The position numbers were made by a program, and so were the translations under genes. Positions 15,765-23,931 of a stretch of 64,000 bases of DNA are shown one piece after another (position 1 is the first letter of the stretch; each line of letters begins with the position of its first letter). The stretch covers positions 2,901,001 to 2,965,000 of the forward strand of contig NZ_OOHJ01000018.1 of the NCBI RefSeq assembly GCF_900323885.1, in the 5' to 3' direction. The notes under the pieces are model-generated. The model was not told the origin of the DNA and searched no databases. It worked only from the letters and a program-made list of their open reading frames with translations. The stretch is from [Actinomadura] parvosata subsp. kistnae (GTDB lineage: Bacteria; Actinomycetota; Actinomycetes; Streptosporangiales; Streptosporangiaceae).

Positions 15765-16142
15765 TCACATCCCCTGCCGGTGTTCGTCGCTGAGCTGGAT
15801 GATCTGGACGTAGTTGCCGTCCGGGTCGATCGCGGTGGCGAACAGGCTGCCGTCGCGGTCCTCCAGCTCGGCCAGCCACTGCGTGCCCGCCTGCTCCATG
15901 CGGGCGGCGACGGCGCGGGCGTCCTCGACGTCGAAGTTCAGGATGACCCTGCCGGGCTCCTGGGTCTTGGCGGAGATGTCCGTCCGCGTGTCGATGAACA
16001 GGAAGAACTCCCCGAACTTGAGCACCCGGTACCCGTTGACGTCGCTCTGCTCGGCGGGGTCGAGCGCGGAGGTGTACCAGGAGGCCAGCCGGTCGGGGTC
16101 GGTGCTGGACAGCAGCAGGCTGCCGAGGACGGGTCGCTTCAT
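15765..16142 (-). CDS. VOC (glyoxalase-fold) family protein
   Basis: A 125-aa protein with the VOC pattern SSTDPDRLASWYTSAL, then VILNFDVEDARAVAARME and a closing AIDPDGNYVQIIQLSDEH. It is a paralogue-like partner of the downstream VOC gene. The start is ATG 16142 with AAAGGA upstream; the longer frame to 16199 is unlikely. Function is unassigned beyond the fold. Confidence 0.85.
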   Translation of the reverse strand: MKRPVLGSLLLSSTDPDRLASWYTSALDPAEQSDVNGYRVLKFGEFFLFIDTRTDISAKTQEPGRVILNFDVEDARAVAARMEQAGTQWLAELEDRDGSLFATAIDPDGNYVQIIQLSDEHRQGM

Positions 16143-16277
16143 CGCGAGTTCCTTTCTCTTCTTCTCGACGTGTGGACCAAGCGGCGGGAGAAAAGTCATC
16201 GGAAGAGGGGAAGATCGCGAAATAGCGCGGCGCGCCCTGGGGAAAGGACGCGCCGCGCGGTCTCGACGGGGAAAGGC

Positions 16278-17408
16278 TCAGCCCGTGGTGAGGGTGAGCC
16301 CGTACGCGCCCAGCGCCTCGTTCACCGGCTGGTGGTACGTGGTGCCGCCGACGCTGCAGTTGCCCGAGCCGCCGGACGTCATGCCCTGGGCCTGGTTGCC
16401 CGAGATGAACGAGCCGCCGGAGTCGCCGGGCTCGGCGCACGCGCTGGTGCGGGTCAGGCCGGTGACGGTGCCCTGGGCGTAGCGGACGGTGGCGTTGTGC
16501 TGCTGGATGGTGCCGCAGCGCCAGCCGGTGGTGGAGCCGGAGCGGCAGATGGACGCGCCGACGGAGGCCTGGGTGGAGCCTCGTACGGTGACGTTCGCGC
16601 CGCCGGAGCCGCGTACGTACGGGGTGACGGTGTTGCCGGGGGCGGCGACCCAGGCGTAGTCGTTGCCGGGGAACGACGAGCCCTGGAAGGTGCCCGTCGG
16701 GTTGGTGGTCCTGGAGCCGGCCCGGCCGCAGTGCCCGGCGGTGACGAAGCCGGGGGTGCTGCCGCGGGTGACGGAGAAGCCGATGCTGCAGCGGCTGGAG
16801 CCGATGTAGTAGGCGGCGCCGCCGACGATGTTGATGAACGTGGTCGGCCGCTCGGCCGTGGCCGTCACGACGACCGCGCTCCTGTCGACGCCGGCGGCGG
16901 CGACGAGGGCCTCGGCGGCCTCGACGGTGGGTGCCTGGACGGAGACGGTGTTGGTCTTGACGTCGGCGTACCAGAGCGAGGCGCCGGCGGTGGCGCGCCT
17001 GGGGGCCCGGTCGAGCTGCGCGACGATGCCGTTGAGCTGGGCCAGCGAGCGCTGGACGACGACGGGCTGCGCGCCCTTCGCCTCGATGGTCGGGGCCGCC
17101 GCCGGGTCGGTGGTGGCGACCATGAGCTTGGAGGCGTCGTCGTTCAGCCAGGCGCCGCCGTACGAGCCGCCCAGTGCGGGGGTGAGGCTCGCCTCGGCGG
17201 CGGCGGCGCGCTCCTCGTTGGCCAGGCGGGTGATGACCTGGGCTTCGGAGAGGCCGAGGTCGCGCTCGAGCGCGTCGATCATGGCAGGGGGTGCGGAGGG
17301 GGGAGCGGCGGCTTGTGGCGCCGTGTCAGCTGCTGCGGGGCTGAGGGGGGTGGCCAGGCAGACGGCGAGGATGGCGCCGCCTACCAGCGCACAGCGTTTA
17401 CTCGACAT
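16278..17408 (-). CDS. Secreted S1E (streptogrisin/alpha-lytic-like) serine protease
   Basis: A 376-aa pre-pro-protease. The signal peptide (about residues 1-28, ending SPAAAD) is followed by a roughly 160-residue pro-region (LGLSEAQVITRLANEE). The mature protease starts near INIVGGAAYYIG. The catalytic triad is visible: His in FVTAGHCG, Asp in GNDYAWV, Ser in EPGDSGGS. Cysteines flank the His and Ser as in streptogrisins. ATG 17408 is preceded by GAGGAG at 5-nt spacing; GTG 17414 overlaps that site and is less likely. It should be exported and self-activated. It has its own promoter in the 17409-17591 gap. Confidence 0.93.
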   Translation of the reverse strand: MSSKRCALVGGAILAVCLATPLSPAAADTAPQAAAPPSAPPAMIDALERDLGLSEAQVITRLANEERAAAAEASLTPALGGSYGGAWLNDDASKLMVATTDPAAAPTIEAKGAQPVVVQRSLAQLNGIVAQLDRAPRRATAGASLWYADVKTNTVSVQAPTVEAAEALVAAAGVDRSAVVVTATAERPTTFINIVGGAAYYIGSSRCSIGFSVTRGSTPGFVTAGHCGRAGSRTTNPTGTFQGSSFPGNDYAWVAAPGNTVTPYVRGSGGANVTVRGSTQASVGASICRSGSTTGWRCGTIQQHNATVRYAQGTVTGLTRTSACAEPGDSGGSFISGNQAQGMTSGGSGNCSVGGTTYHQPVNEALGAYGLTLTTG

Positions 17409-17591
17409 GTGCACTCCTCGGGTGGGGGTGCTGTCAAGCTAACGGTTGCTTCGGTCCCTGCTTAGATATCAAACGAGCACTATTTCGGTGTTATGGAACC
17501 TTTACGGACATAGACCCGAATATGAAAATTTCAGCCTTTAAGGCGCCGAGCGTGAGGGATGGGTAAGGTGCCGTGGCTGGAGGTGTTCTCT

Positions 17592-18050
17592 GTGCGTAAT
17601 GGTGTTCGTCATCTGCTCGGCGCCGGCGCAGGACTGCTGGCCACACCGCTGATCGCGGCGGGCCTTCTCTACTTCGTCAGCGGCCGGGCCCTGGCCGCCT
17701 GGATCGCCGCCGTCGCGCTCGGCGCCACGATGGCCGTCGTCGGAGCCCTGGCCGGATCTCGGGTCTCGCCGATCGGGTCGCTGGTGCCGGGGCTGGCGCT
17801 GGCCGCCGTGGCGGCCCTCGCGTACGTGCCGGGGGTGCCGGTCGCGAGGCTGGTGCCCGCCGAGTACGCCGAGCCGTACGCGCGGCTGGCCGAGACCTGG
17901 GCGCTGCCGCTGGCCTGCGTGCTGCTGGCCGCCTCGGTGTTCCCGGCGCGCTGGCGGGGCGCCGCCCGCCCGGAGCCGCCGGCGGAGCCCGAGGAGGAGG
18001 CCGTCCCCGAGCCGCCGCCGCTGCCCAAGCGCATCCCGTCACGCTATTGA
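17592..18050 (+). CDS. Small integral membrane protein
   Basis: This 152-aa protein has four predicted hydrophobic segments in its first 125 residues. A Pro/Glu-rich cytoplasmic-type tail (PEPPAEPEEEAVPEPPPLPK) follows. GTG 17592 has a GGAGG ribosome site 8 nt upstream; ATG 17559 in frame is an alternative. No enzymatic motif is visible. The 3' end overlaps the convergent MFS gene by 12 bp. The family is known only as actinobacterial hypothetical membrane proteins. Confidence 0.7.
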   Translation: MRNGVRHLLGAGAGLLATPLIAAGLLYFVSGRALAAWIAAVALGATMAVVGALAGSRVSPIGSLVPGLALAAVAALAYVPGVPVARLVPAEYAEPYARLAETWALPLACVLLAASVFPARWRGAARPEPPAEPEEEAVPEPPPLPKRIPSRY

Positions 18051-19175
18051 AAAACCCAAAGCGATGATCAGGTACGTGAGCGCCACCAGGGCGAACGTCG
18101 TCCCGTGTGACAGCGAGGACGACGCCGTCCCGTACACGGCGTAGACCCCGAGCGTCACCACGTTCGTCCCGAGGCCGGCCACCGAGGTCACGGTGGCGCG
18201 CGCCGGGCCGCTGATGCGCTCCTGCAGCCGCACGTCGGCCAGCACCTGGGCGAGCTGGAACGCCCCGACGGCCACCGCGATCGCCACGAACCCGGCCGGG
18301 TGCCCGCTGAGCGCGCCCGCCGCCATGGCCAGGGCCGCCAGCCCGAGCAGCGCGCCGTACGCGCGGCCGCGCAGGCGCCGCTCGGCGGGGCCCGCGAGCA
18401 GGCCGCCGGCCGTGGCGCCCACCCAGACCAGGAGGATCAGCAGCGGGATCGCGGCCTTGGCCACGCCGCTCTCCTCGCCGAGGAAGGGGACGTACTCCTC
18501 CAGCGCGCCCCAGATCGCGGTCACGAACGCGACCAGCAGCACCGCGCGCAGCACCTTGCGATCGGCCCTGGCGAGGGCGAGCCCTTCCCGCAGCGTCGCC
18601 AGGTAGCCCTGGCCCCCGGCGGCGGCGGGCGTGCGGTGCTCGGGCAGGGTCAGGGCGGTGGCCGCGCACAGGACGCAGGCCAGCACGCTGGCCGCCCCCA
18701 CGGCCGGATATCCGCCGACGGCGAAGACGGGCGCGGCCAGGCCGATGGCCGCCGCGCTGCCGGCCAGCCCGAGGGCGGTCGCGCGGCCCATGACGGCCGC
18801 GTACCTGCCCGCCCGGCCGCGCCGCTCCATCTCCTCGTACGCGAGCGCCTCGTACGCGCCCGAGACCAGCGCCCCCTCGGCCCCCCACAGCACGAACCCG
18901 GCCGCGAACACCCAGTAGGAGGGGAACATCACCCACAAGGCGAAGCCGAGCCCGCTCAGCAGCGGCCCGAGGAACAGCAGCAGGCGCCGCGAGACGGTGT
19001 CGGCCCAGGCGCCGGAGGGGATCTCCAGCACCATGCCCGTCACCGCCCAGATGACGAACAGGGACGAGACCTCGGCGACGGAGACCCCGGTGTCGGTGAA
19101 CAGCAACGCGTACACCGGGTAGATCAGGATGAACTCGCTGAGGAACGCGTAGACGTACAGCGAAACGACAAGCAT
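18039..19175 (-). CDS. MFS transporter
   Basis: This 378-aa protein has about eleven to twelve hydrophobic helices. A characteristic loop after helix 2 reads IPSGAWADTVSRR, matching the MFS motif A region. The subgroup resembles small drug or unknown-solute efflux MFS proteins. It is downstream of and codirectional with the MarR and HxlR genes (84-bp gap), so it is probably part of their regulon. Its C terminus overlaps the convergent membrane-protein gene by 12 bp. Confidence 0.85.
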   Translation of the reverse strand: MLVVSLYVYAFLSEFILIYPVYALLFTDTGVSVAEVSSLFVIWAVTGMVLEIPSGAWADTVSRRLLLFLGPLLSGLGFALWVMFPSYWVFAAGFVLWGAEGALVSGAYEALAYEEMERRGRAGRYAAVMGRATALGLAGSAAAIGLAAPVFAVGGYPAVGAASVLACVLCAATALTLPEHRTPAAAGGQGYLATLREGLALARADRKVLRAVLLVAFVTAIWGALEEYVPFLGEESGVAKAAIPLLILLVWVGATAGGLLAGPAERRLRGRAYGALLGLAALAMAAGALSGHPAGFVAIAVAVGAFQLAQVLADVRLQERISGPARATVTSVAGLGTNVVTLGVYAVYGTASSSLSHGTTFALVALTYLIIALGFSIA

Positions 19176-19259
19176 GGGACCTTCCAGGGGACGAGTGAGG
19201 GCTCCGAGTGCTTGCCGTCTCGGAGGCCCGCGCGCCCCGCGCAGGTCCTGGGTCGTGCA

Positions 19260-19739
19260 TCAATGTCGCCAGGTCATACCGGCGAGTCTAGGGGTGACGG
19301 GCCCGATGCGCGCGCGGAAATCGCGGCGCTCCAGTGCCTTGAGCGCTTCGCTCAAGAGCTGCTCCAGCGGAACGGGCAGCTCGGCGTCGAGCTCGCGAAC
19401 GGCCCGCTCCGTCGCCGCCCGCTCGGCCTCGATGAGGGGGAGCGCGGCGCGGGCGCGTTCGGTGAGGTGCACGATGCGGTGGCGGGCGTCGGCGCCCTTC
19501 TCCAGGGTGACGAAGCCGCCGCGGCGCATCTGGACCACCGTCTGGCTGGCGGCGGAGTGGGTCACGCCGATCGCGGCGGCCAGGTCCCTGATGGGCAGGG
19601 GCCCCCGCGCCACGAGCGTGTGGACGACGGGCGAGTAGCGGGGGCGGTAGTCGGGCAGGCCGTGCTCGGCGTAGACGTCGGCGATCGCGCCGTCCATCAG
19701 CTCGTGCACGTGCCGCATCAGCGTGCCCAGTGCGATCAC
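19260..19739 (-). CDS. MarR-type winged-helix regulator
   Basis: This 159-aa protein has a winged helix with LPIRDLAAAIGVTHSAASQT (about residues 50-69) and a wing KGADARHRIVHLTERAR. GTG 19739 is chosen because it overlaps the HxlR TGA by 4 nt (GTGA). An internal ATG 19718 is also possible. Two regulators of different families are thus translated together, and they probably control the downstream MFS gene. Confidence 0.8.
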   Translation of the reverse strand: MIALGTLMRHVHELMDGAIADVYAEHGLPDYRPRYSPVVHTLVARGPLPIRDLAAAIGVTHSAASQTVVQMRRGGFVTLEKGADARHRIVHLTERARAALPLIEAERAATERAVRELDAELPVPLEQLLSEALKALERRDFRARIGPVTPRLAGMTWRH

Positions 19740-20089
19740 GACACCAAAGTAACAGTGCTGTCGGGCTCCTCGTCCGGCAGCGGGATCCACTTGTGGGACC
19801 ACTTCACCAGCTCGTCGAGGGTGGGGCGGAGCTCCTGGCCCATCGCGGTCAGGTGGTACTCGACGCGTACCGGCGAGGTGGCCAGCACCCGCCGCTCGAC
19901 CAGGCCGGCGGACTCCAGCTCGCGCAGGCGCCTGGCCAGCATCGTGTCGTTGATGCCGGGGATGGCCGCCTTGATGTCGGCGTAGCGGTGGGCGCCCTTG
20001 AAGATCATGTGGATCACGGCGCCGGTCCACCGGGCGCCGATCAGCTCTAAGGCGATGTGGAAGCGGGCGCAGACCTGGTCGAGGCTCAT
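19736..20089 (-). CDS. HxlR-family transcriptional regulator
   Basis: This 117-aa winged-helix protein matches the HxlR pattern: ALELIGARWTGAVIHMIFKG near the N terminus, RYADIKAAIPGINDTMLARR for the recognition region, then a wing RVEYHLTAMG. It lacks the usual early Cys seen in redox-sensing members. It is divergent from the FMN reductase at 20182, which it probably regulates through the shared 92-bp region. It is the first gene of an HxlR-MarR-MFS cluster. Confidence 0.88.
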   Translation of the reverse strand: MSLDQVCARFHIALELIGARWTGAVIHMIFKGAHRYADIKAAIPGINDTMLARRLRELESAGLVERRVLATSPVRVEYHLTAMGQELRPTLDELVKWSHKWIPLPDEEPDSTVTLVS

Positions 20090-20127
20090 GCCTCACAGTC
20101 TACCGTTTGCTAAGGAATCTGTAGCTA

Positions 20128-20142
20128 CTCAATAATGTTGAG
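20128..20142. promoter_or_regulatory. Palindrome in the HxlR/FMN-reductase divergent region
   Basis: CTCAA-TAATG-TTGAG is a perfect 5-bp inverted repeat in an AT-rich spacer, 40 bp from both starts. This is a suitable HxlR operator; binding is inferred. Confidence 0.4.
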
Positions 20143-20181
20143 CAAGCAGTCACCCCTGACATCCCGCATTGAGGAGCGATC

Positions 20182-20760
20182 ATGGACAAGCCCGTCCTGC
20201 AGATCATCGTCGCCAGCACCCGCCCCGGCCGCGCCGGTCGCGCCGTCGGCGACTGGGTGCACGCCAAGGCCGTGGCCTCCGGGCTCTTCGAGGTGGAGCT
20301 GGTCGACCTCGCCGAGGTGAAGCTGCCGTTCCTGGACGAGCCGCACCACCCCAGGCTCAAGCAGTACGTGAACGCCCACACCAAGGAGTGGAGCGCCACC
20401 GTGGACCGGGCCGACGCGTACGTGTTCGTCACCCCCGAGTACAACCACAGCTTCCCCGGCGTGCTGAAGAACGCCCTCGACTACCTGCACCACGAGTGGC
20501 AGCACAAGCCGGCCGGCTTCGTCAGCTACGGCGGCGTCTCCGGCGGCACCCGCGCCGTCACCGGGCTGCGCCACGTCGTCAGCACGCTCAAGATGGTCCC
20601 GGTGATGGAGGGCGTGATCATCCCGTTCGTGCCGCAGTTCATCGGCGAGGACGGCACGCTGCACCCCAACGACGTCATGGAGGCCGGCGCCGACGCCATG
20701 TTCGGCGAGCTCGCCCGCTACAGCGGGGCGCTCGGCGCGATGCGGCAGCCGGTGGCCTGA
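20182..20760 (+). CDS. NADPH-dependent FMN reductase family protein
   Basis: A 192-aa flavodoxin-like protein. The FMN phosphate loop is VASTRPGRAGRAVGDW (about residues 10-25), and the family motif TPEYNHSFPGVLKNALDY lies at about 84-101. It probably reduces quinones, flavins or azo/nitro compounds using NAD(P)H. Divergence from an HxlR regulator is a common arrangement for such electrophile-responsive reductases. The last eight codons are part of a 35-bp imperfect direct repeat copied just after the stop. Confidence 0.9.
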   Translation: MDKPVLQIIVASTRPGRAGRAVGDWVHAKAVASGLFEVELVDLAEVKLPFLDEPHHPRLKQYVNAHTKEWSATVDRADAYVFVTPEYNHSFPGVLKNALDYLHHEWQHKPAGFVSYGGVSGGTRAVTGLRHVVSTLKMVPVMEGVIIPFVPQFIGEDGTLHPNDVMEAGADAMFGELARYSGALGAMRQPVA

Positions 20761-20813
20761 GCGACGCTGCCCTTGGCCGCGATGCGGCGGCCGGTGGCCT
20801 GGGCTACGCTGCC
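20737..20813 (+). repeat. 35-bp imperfect direct duplication spanning a stop codon
   Basis: 20737-20771 and 20779-20813 match at 32 of 35 positions with a 42-bp period. The first copy includes the last codons and TGA of the FMN reductase gene. The second ends just before the GTG of the radical SAM gene. Confidence 0.85.
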
Positions 20814-20817
20814 GGAC

Positions 20818-22101
20818 GTGGCGCTGGCAGTGGATGTGGTGGTGCGATACCGCAAGGCGGTGACGTACGGCGTGCACGCGCTGCTCGCCGCCCTCGACAC
20901 CGCGAAGGTCCAGCACGGGCTGCGGCTCGGCACCACCCCCGAGGAGACCGCCGCGCACATCCAGGCGAGCCAGGCCGACCGGGTGCTCGTGCTCTGGTCG
21001 TTCTACTCGCCCGACGCCGACGCCATGGCCGCCGAGCTGGCCGAGGTCCGGGCGCTCAGCGGCGGCCGCGGGCTGCACATCGCCGGCGGCGTGCACGCCA
21101 CGGCCGAGCCCCAGCAGGTCATCGACGCGGGCTGGGACCTGGCCGGCATCGGCGAGGGCGAGTCGACGATCATCTCCCTCGTGCGGGCGCTCCAGGAGGA
21201 CGCGCCGCTCACCACCGTCCCCGGCCTGGCGATCAAGGACGCCGACGGCGTCGCGCTACGCACCAGGCCGGCGCCCCAGCTCCCGCTCGACGCGTTCCCC
21301 TCGTTCGTCGGCAGGAGCGGGCCGATCGAGATCACCCGCGGCTGCCGCTACACGTGCCGCTTCTGCCAGACGCCGTTCATGTTCGGCGGCCAGTTCCGCC
21401 ACCGGTCCGTGGCCAGCGTGCGCGAGCACGTGCGCGGCATGGTCGAGCGCGGCCTGCGCGACGTGCGGTTCATCACGCCCACCTCGCTTTCGTACGGCTC
21501 CCCCGGCCCCGACCCCGATCTCGGGGCGGTGGAGGAGCTGTTGTCCGGCGTCAAGGAGGAGCTGCCGCCGCACGGGCGGGTCTTCTTCGGCAGCTTCCCC
21601 TCCGAGGTGCGGCCCGAGCATGTCACGCCCGAGGCCATGCGGCTGCTCAAGCGGTACGTCGCCAACGACAACCTGATCATCGGCGCCCAGTCGGGCTCCG
21701 ACCGGGTGCTGGCCGCATCCGGGCGCGGGCACGACACCTCTCCCGTACGCGACGCCGTCAGGATCGCCGTCGAGCACGGCTTCCGGCCCAACGTCGACTT
21801 CATCTTCGGCATGCCCGGCGAGTCCGAGTCCGACCAGGCGCAGTCGCTGCGGCTCGCCGGCGACCTGGCCGACCTGGGCGCGCGCATCCACACGCACACG
21901 TTCATGCCGCTGCCGGGCACGCCGTGGCGCGACGCCGAGCCGGCGTTCATCCCGCTGGAGACGATGAGCGAGCTCGACCGGCTCGCGCAGCGCGGCGACG
22001 CCTACGGGCACTGGCGGCGGCAGGCCGAGCACGCCGTCCGCCTGGCCGAGGCCGCCAAGGCGTACCCGCGCAGGACCCGCCGCAGGCGCGCCACTGACTA
22101 A
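20818..22101 (+). CDS. B12-binding domain/radical SAM protein (MJ_1487-like family)
   Basis: A 427-aa protein with an N-terminal cobalamin-binding-like Rossmann domain (LVLWSFYSPDADAMAAEL, then HIAGGVHATAEP and GIGEGEST). A radical SAM barrel follows with CRYTCRFC, a canonical CxxxCxxC 4Fe-4S site. DFIFGMPGE and PLPGTPW are late family motifs. The layout matches the TIGR04013-type family, whose reaction is unknown. I chose GTG 20818; an earlier in-frame ATG (20773) lies inside the duplicated repeat. The 3' end overlaps the convergent small gene by 4 bp. Confidence 0.85.
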   Translation: MALAVDVVVRYRKAVTYGVHALLAALDTAKVQHGLRLGTTPEETAAHIQASQADRVLVLWSFYSPDADAMAAELAEVRALSGGRGLHIAGGVHATAEPQQVIDAGWDLAGIGEGESTIISLVRALQEDAPLTTVPGLAIKDADGVALRTRPAPQLPLDAFPSFVGRSGPIEITRGCRYTCRFCQTPFMFGGQFRHRSVASVREHVRGMVERGLRDVRFITPTSLSYGSPGPDPDLGAVEELLSGVKEELPPHGRVFFGSFPSEVRPEHVTPEAMRLLKRYVANDNLIIGAQSGSDRVLAASGRGHDTSPVRDAVRIAVEHGFRPNVDFIFGMPGESESDQAQSLRLAGDLADLGARIHTHTFMPLPGTPWRDAEPAFIPLETMSELDRLAQRGDAYGHWRRQAEHAVRLAEAAKAYPRRTRRRRATD

Positions 22102-22367
22102 TCCGGGCCTGGCCCGTCGTTCCTGTCGTCCTGTCCATCCAGCTCGTCGTCCAGCATGCGCAGCGCCCGCTCGAAGGCGTCGCTGACCGGCCGCAGCGCC
22201 TGCGAGAACGCGGTGACGAGCGGGCCGAAGATCTCGCTCACCTCGGTCATGAGGTCGGGGCTCTTGCTCTCGGGAGGCGCCCAGCGCATGGCGTCGGCGC
22301 TCAGCGTCTCCCACTCGTCGACGACGCCGTCGATGGCGTCGAGCACGTGATCAGGATCGCTTGGCAT
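22098..22367 (-). CDS. Small acidic hypothetical protein
   Basis: An 89-aa, strongly acidic protein (DELDGQDDRNDG near the end) with helical middle segments (TEVSEIFGPLVTAFSQALRP). Codon bias fits real coding. It is convergent with the radical SAM gene, and the two stops overlap by 4 bp. No domain is recognised. Confidence 0.6.
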   Translation of the reverse strand: MPSDPDHVLDAIDGVVDEWETLSADAMRWAPPESKSPDLMTEVSEIFGPLVTAFSQALRPVSDAFERALRMLDDELDGQDDRNDGPGPD

Positions 22368-22553
22368 GACGATTGCTCCGTGAAAGGGCCGTTACGTCCA
22401 CGGTACGTCATGAGGCGATCGGCTCGCCCGTACCGGCCTACGGAAAGGCGGCGTCTCACAGGTCGGGACGCCCGGACACGCGGGCCGGGGTAACGAGCGA
22501 ACTGTCGCCCGGAGGCCGTAGCGTTCTCCCGGTACCCGACCGAGGAGAGGCCG

Positions 22554-22742
22554 ATGCACGACACTGACGATGCACTGTTCAGGGCGGTTCACGGGGTCGC
22601 GGGCAGGTTCGCCGGCCAGCCCGTCCCGGTGGTGATGGAGGCCTTGCTGCGTCACCTGCCCAAGGCTCCGGGCATCGAGGTGACGGACATCAGGAAGATC
22701 GCTGAGGAGATCAGTGTGGGGCGTGACCCGTCGGGCCTGTGA
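22554..22742 (+). CDS. Small hypothetical protein
   Basis: A 62-aa helical protein containing AVHGVAGRFAGQPVPVVMEA and EVTDIRKIAEEISVG. The ribosome site CGAGGAGAGG sits before ATG 22554. It ends 43 bp before xylA and may share a transcript with it. No family role is known to me. Confidence 0.6.
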   Translation: MHDTDDALFRAVHGVAGRFAGQPVPVVMEALLRHLPKAPGIEVTDIRKIAEEISVGRDPSGL

Positions 22743-22761
22743 ACAACCGCTTGTGAACAAC
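22738..22761 (+). promoter_or_regulatory. Direct repeat TGTGAACAAC upstream of xylA
   Basis: TGTGAACAAC occurs at 22738-22747 and 22752-22761, a 14-bp period, 25 bp before the xylA start. This is a plausible operator for a xylose or ROK-type regulator; no such regulator gene lies nearby. Confidence 0.4.
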
Positions 22762-22785
22762 TGATCGCCAGGGGAGCATCGAACC

Positions 22786-23931
22786 ATGTACGAGCCAACC
22801 CCTGACGATCGATTCACGTTCGGTCTGTGGACGGTCGGCTGGCAGGCGCGCGATCCGTTCGGGGACGCCGCACGGGCGCCCCTCGACCCCGTCGAGAGCG
22901 TGCACCGGCTTGCCGAGCTGGGGGCCTACGGCGTCACCTTCCACGACGACGACCTGCTCGCCGTCGAACCCGATCGCGAGCGGGCGATCGCGTCCTTCAG
23001 GAAAGCGCTCGCCGAGACCGGGCTGAAAGTGCCCATGGCCACCACGAACCTGTTCACCCACCCCGTCTTCCGCGACGGCGCCTTCACCAGCAACGACCGC
23101 GACGTGCGCCGATACGCCTTACGCAAGGTCATGCGCAACCTCGACCTGGCCGCCTCGCTGGGCGCCTCCACCTACGTGTGCTGGGGCGGCCGCGAGGGGG
23201 CCGAGTCCGACGCCGCCAAGGACGTACGCGCCGCGCTCGGCCGCTACAAGGAGGCCATCGACCTGCTCTGCGGCTACGTCCGCGAGCGCGGCTACGACCT
23301 GCGCTTCGCCATCGAGCCCAAGCCGAACGAGCCCCGCGGCGACATCCTCCTGCCCACCATCGGCCACGCCCTCGCCTTCATCGGCCAACTGGAACACCCC
23401 GAGATGGTCGGGCTCAACCCCGAGGTCGGCCACGAGCAGATGGCCGGCCTCAACTTCGTGCACGGCATCGCCCAGGCCCTGTGGCACGGCAAGCTCTTCC
23501 ACATCGACCTCAACGGCCAGCACGGCCCCCGCTTCGACCAGGACCTCGTCTTCGGCCACGGCGACGTGATGAGCGCGTTCTTCCTGGTCGACCTGCTCGA
23601 ACACGGCGGCTACGACGGGCCGCGGCACTTCGACTACAAGCCCTTGCGTACGGAGGACCCCGAGGACGTCTGGGTTTCGGCCGCCGCCAACATGCGGACG
23701 TACCTCATCCTCAAGGAGAAGGCCCGAAACTTCCGGGCCGACCCGGAAGTACGCGAGGCGATGCGCGCCTCCCGCGTCGACGAGCTCGGCCTGCCCACCC
23801 TCAACCGGGGTGAGACGCTGGCCGATCTCGCCTCCGACGACTTCGATCCCGACGCAGCGGCGCGGCGCGGATACCATTTCTCCCATCTCAACCAGCTTGC
23901 GCTGGAGCACTTGTTAGGAGTTCGTGGGTGA
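22786..23931 (+). CDS. xylA: Xylose isomerase
   Basis: This 381-aa enzyme interconverts D-xylose and D-xylulose in the cytoplasm. Visible signatures are FHDDDL (catalytic His region), VCWGGREG, the metal-binding FAIEPKPNEP and the late HFDYKPLRTED. The length is typical of group I actinobacterial XylA. The start is ATG 22786 after CAGGGGAGC. The stop overlaps the GTG of xylB by 4 nt, so the two form an operon for xylose catabolism. No xylose transporter or regulator is adjacent. Confidence 0.97.
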   Translation: MYEPTPDDRFTFGLWTVGWQARDPFGDAARAPLDPVESVHRLAELGAYGVTFHDDDLLAVEPDRERAIASFRKALAETGLKVPMATTNLFTHPVFRDGAFTSNDRDVRRYALRKVMRNLDLAASLGASTYVCWGGREGAESDAAKDVRAALGRYKEAIDLLCGYVRERGYDLRFAIEPKPNEPRGDILLPTIGHALAFIGQLEHPEMVGLNPEVGHEQMAGLNFVHGIAQALWHGKLFHIDLNGQHGPRFDQDLVFGHGDVMSAFFLVDLLEHGGYDGPRHFDYKPLRTEDPEDVWVSAAANMRTYLILKEKARNFRADPEVREAMRASRVDELGLPTLNRGETLADLASDDFDPDAAARRGYHFSHLNQLALEHLLGVRG

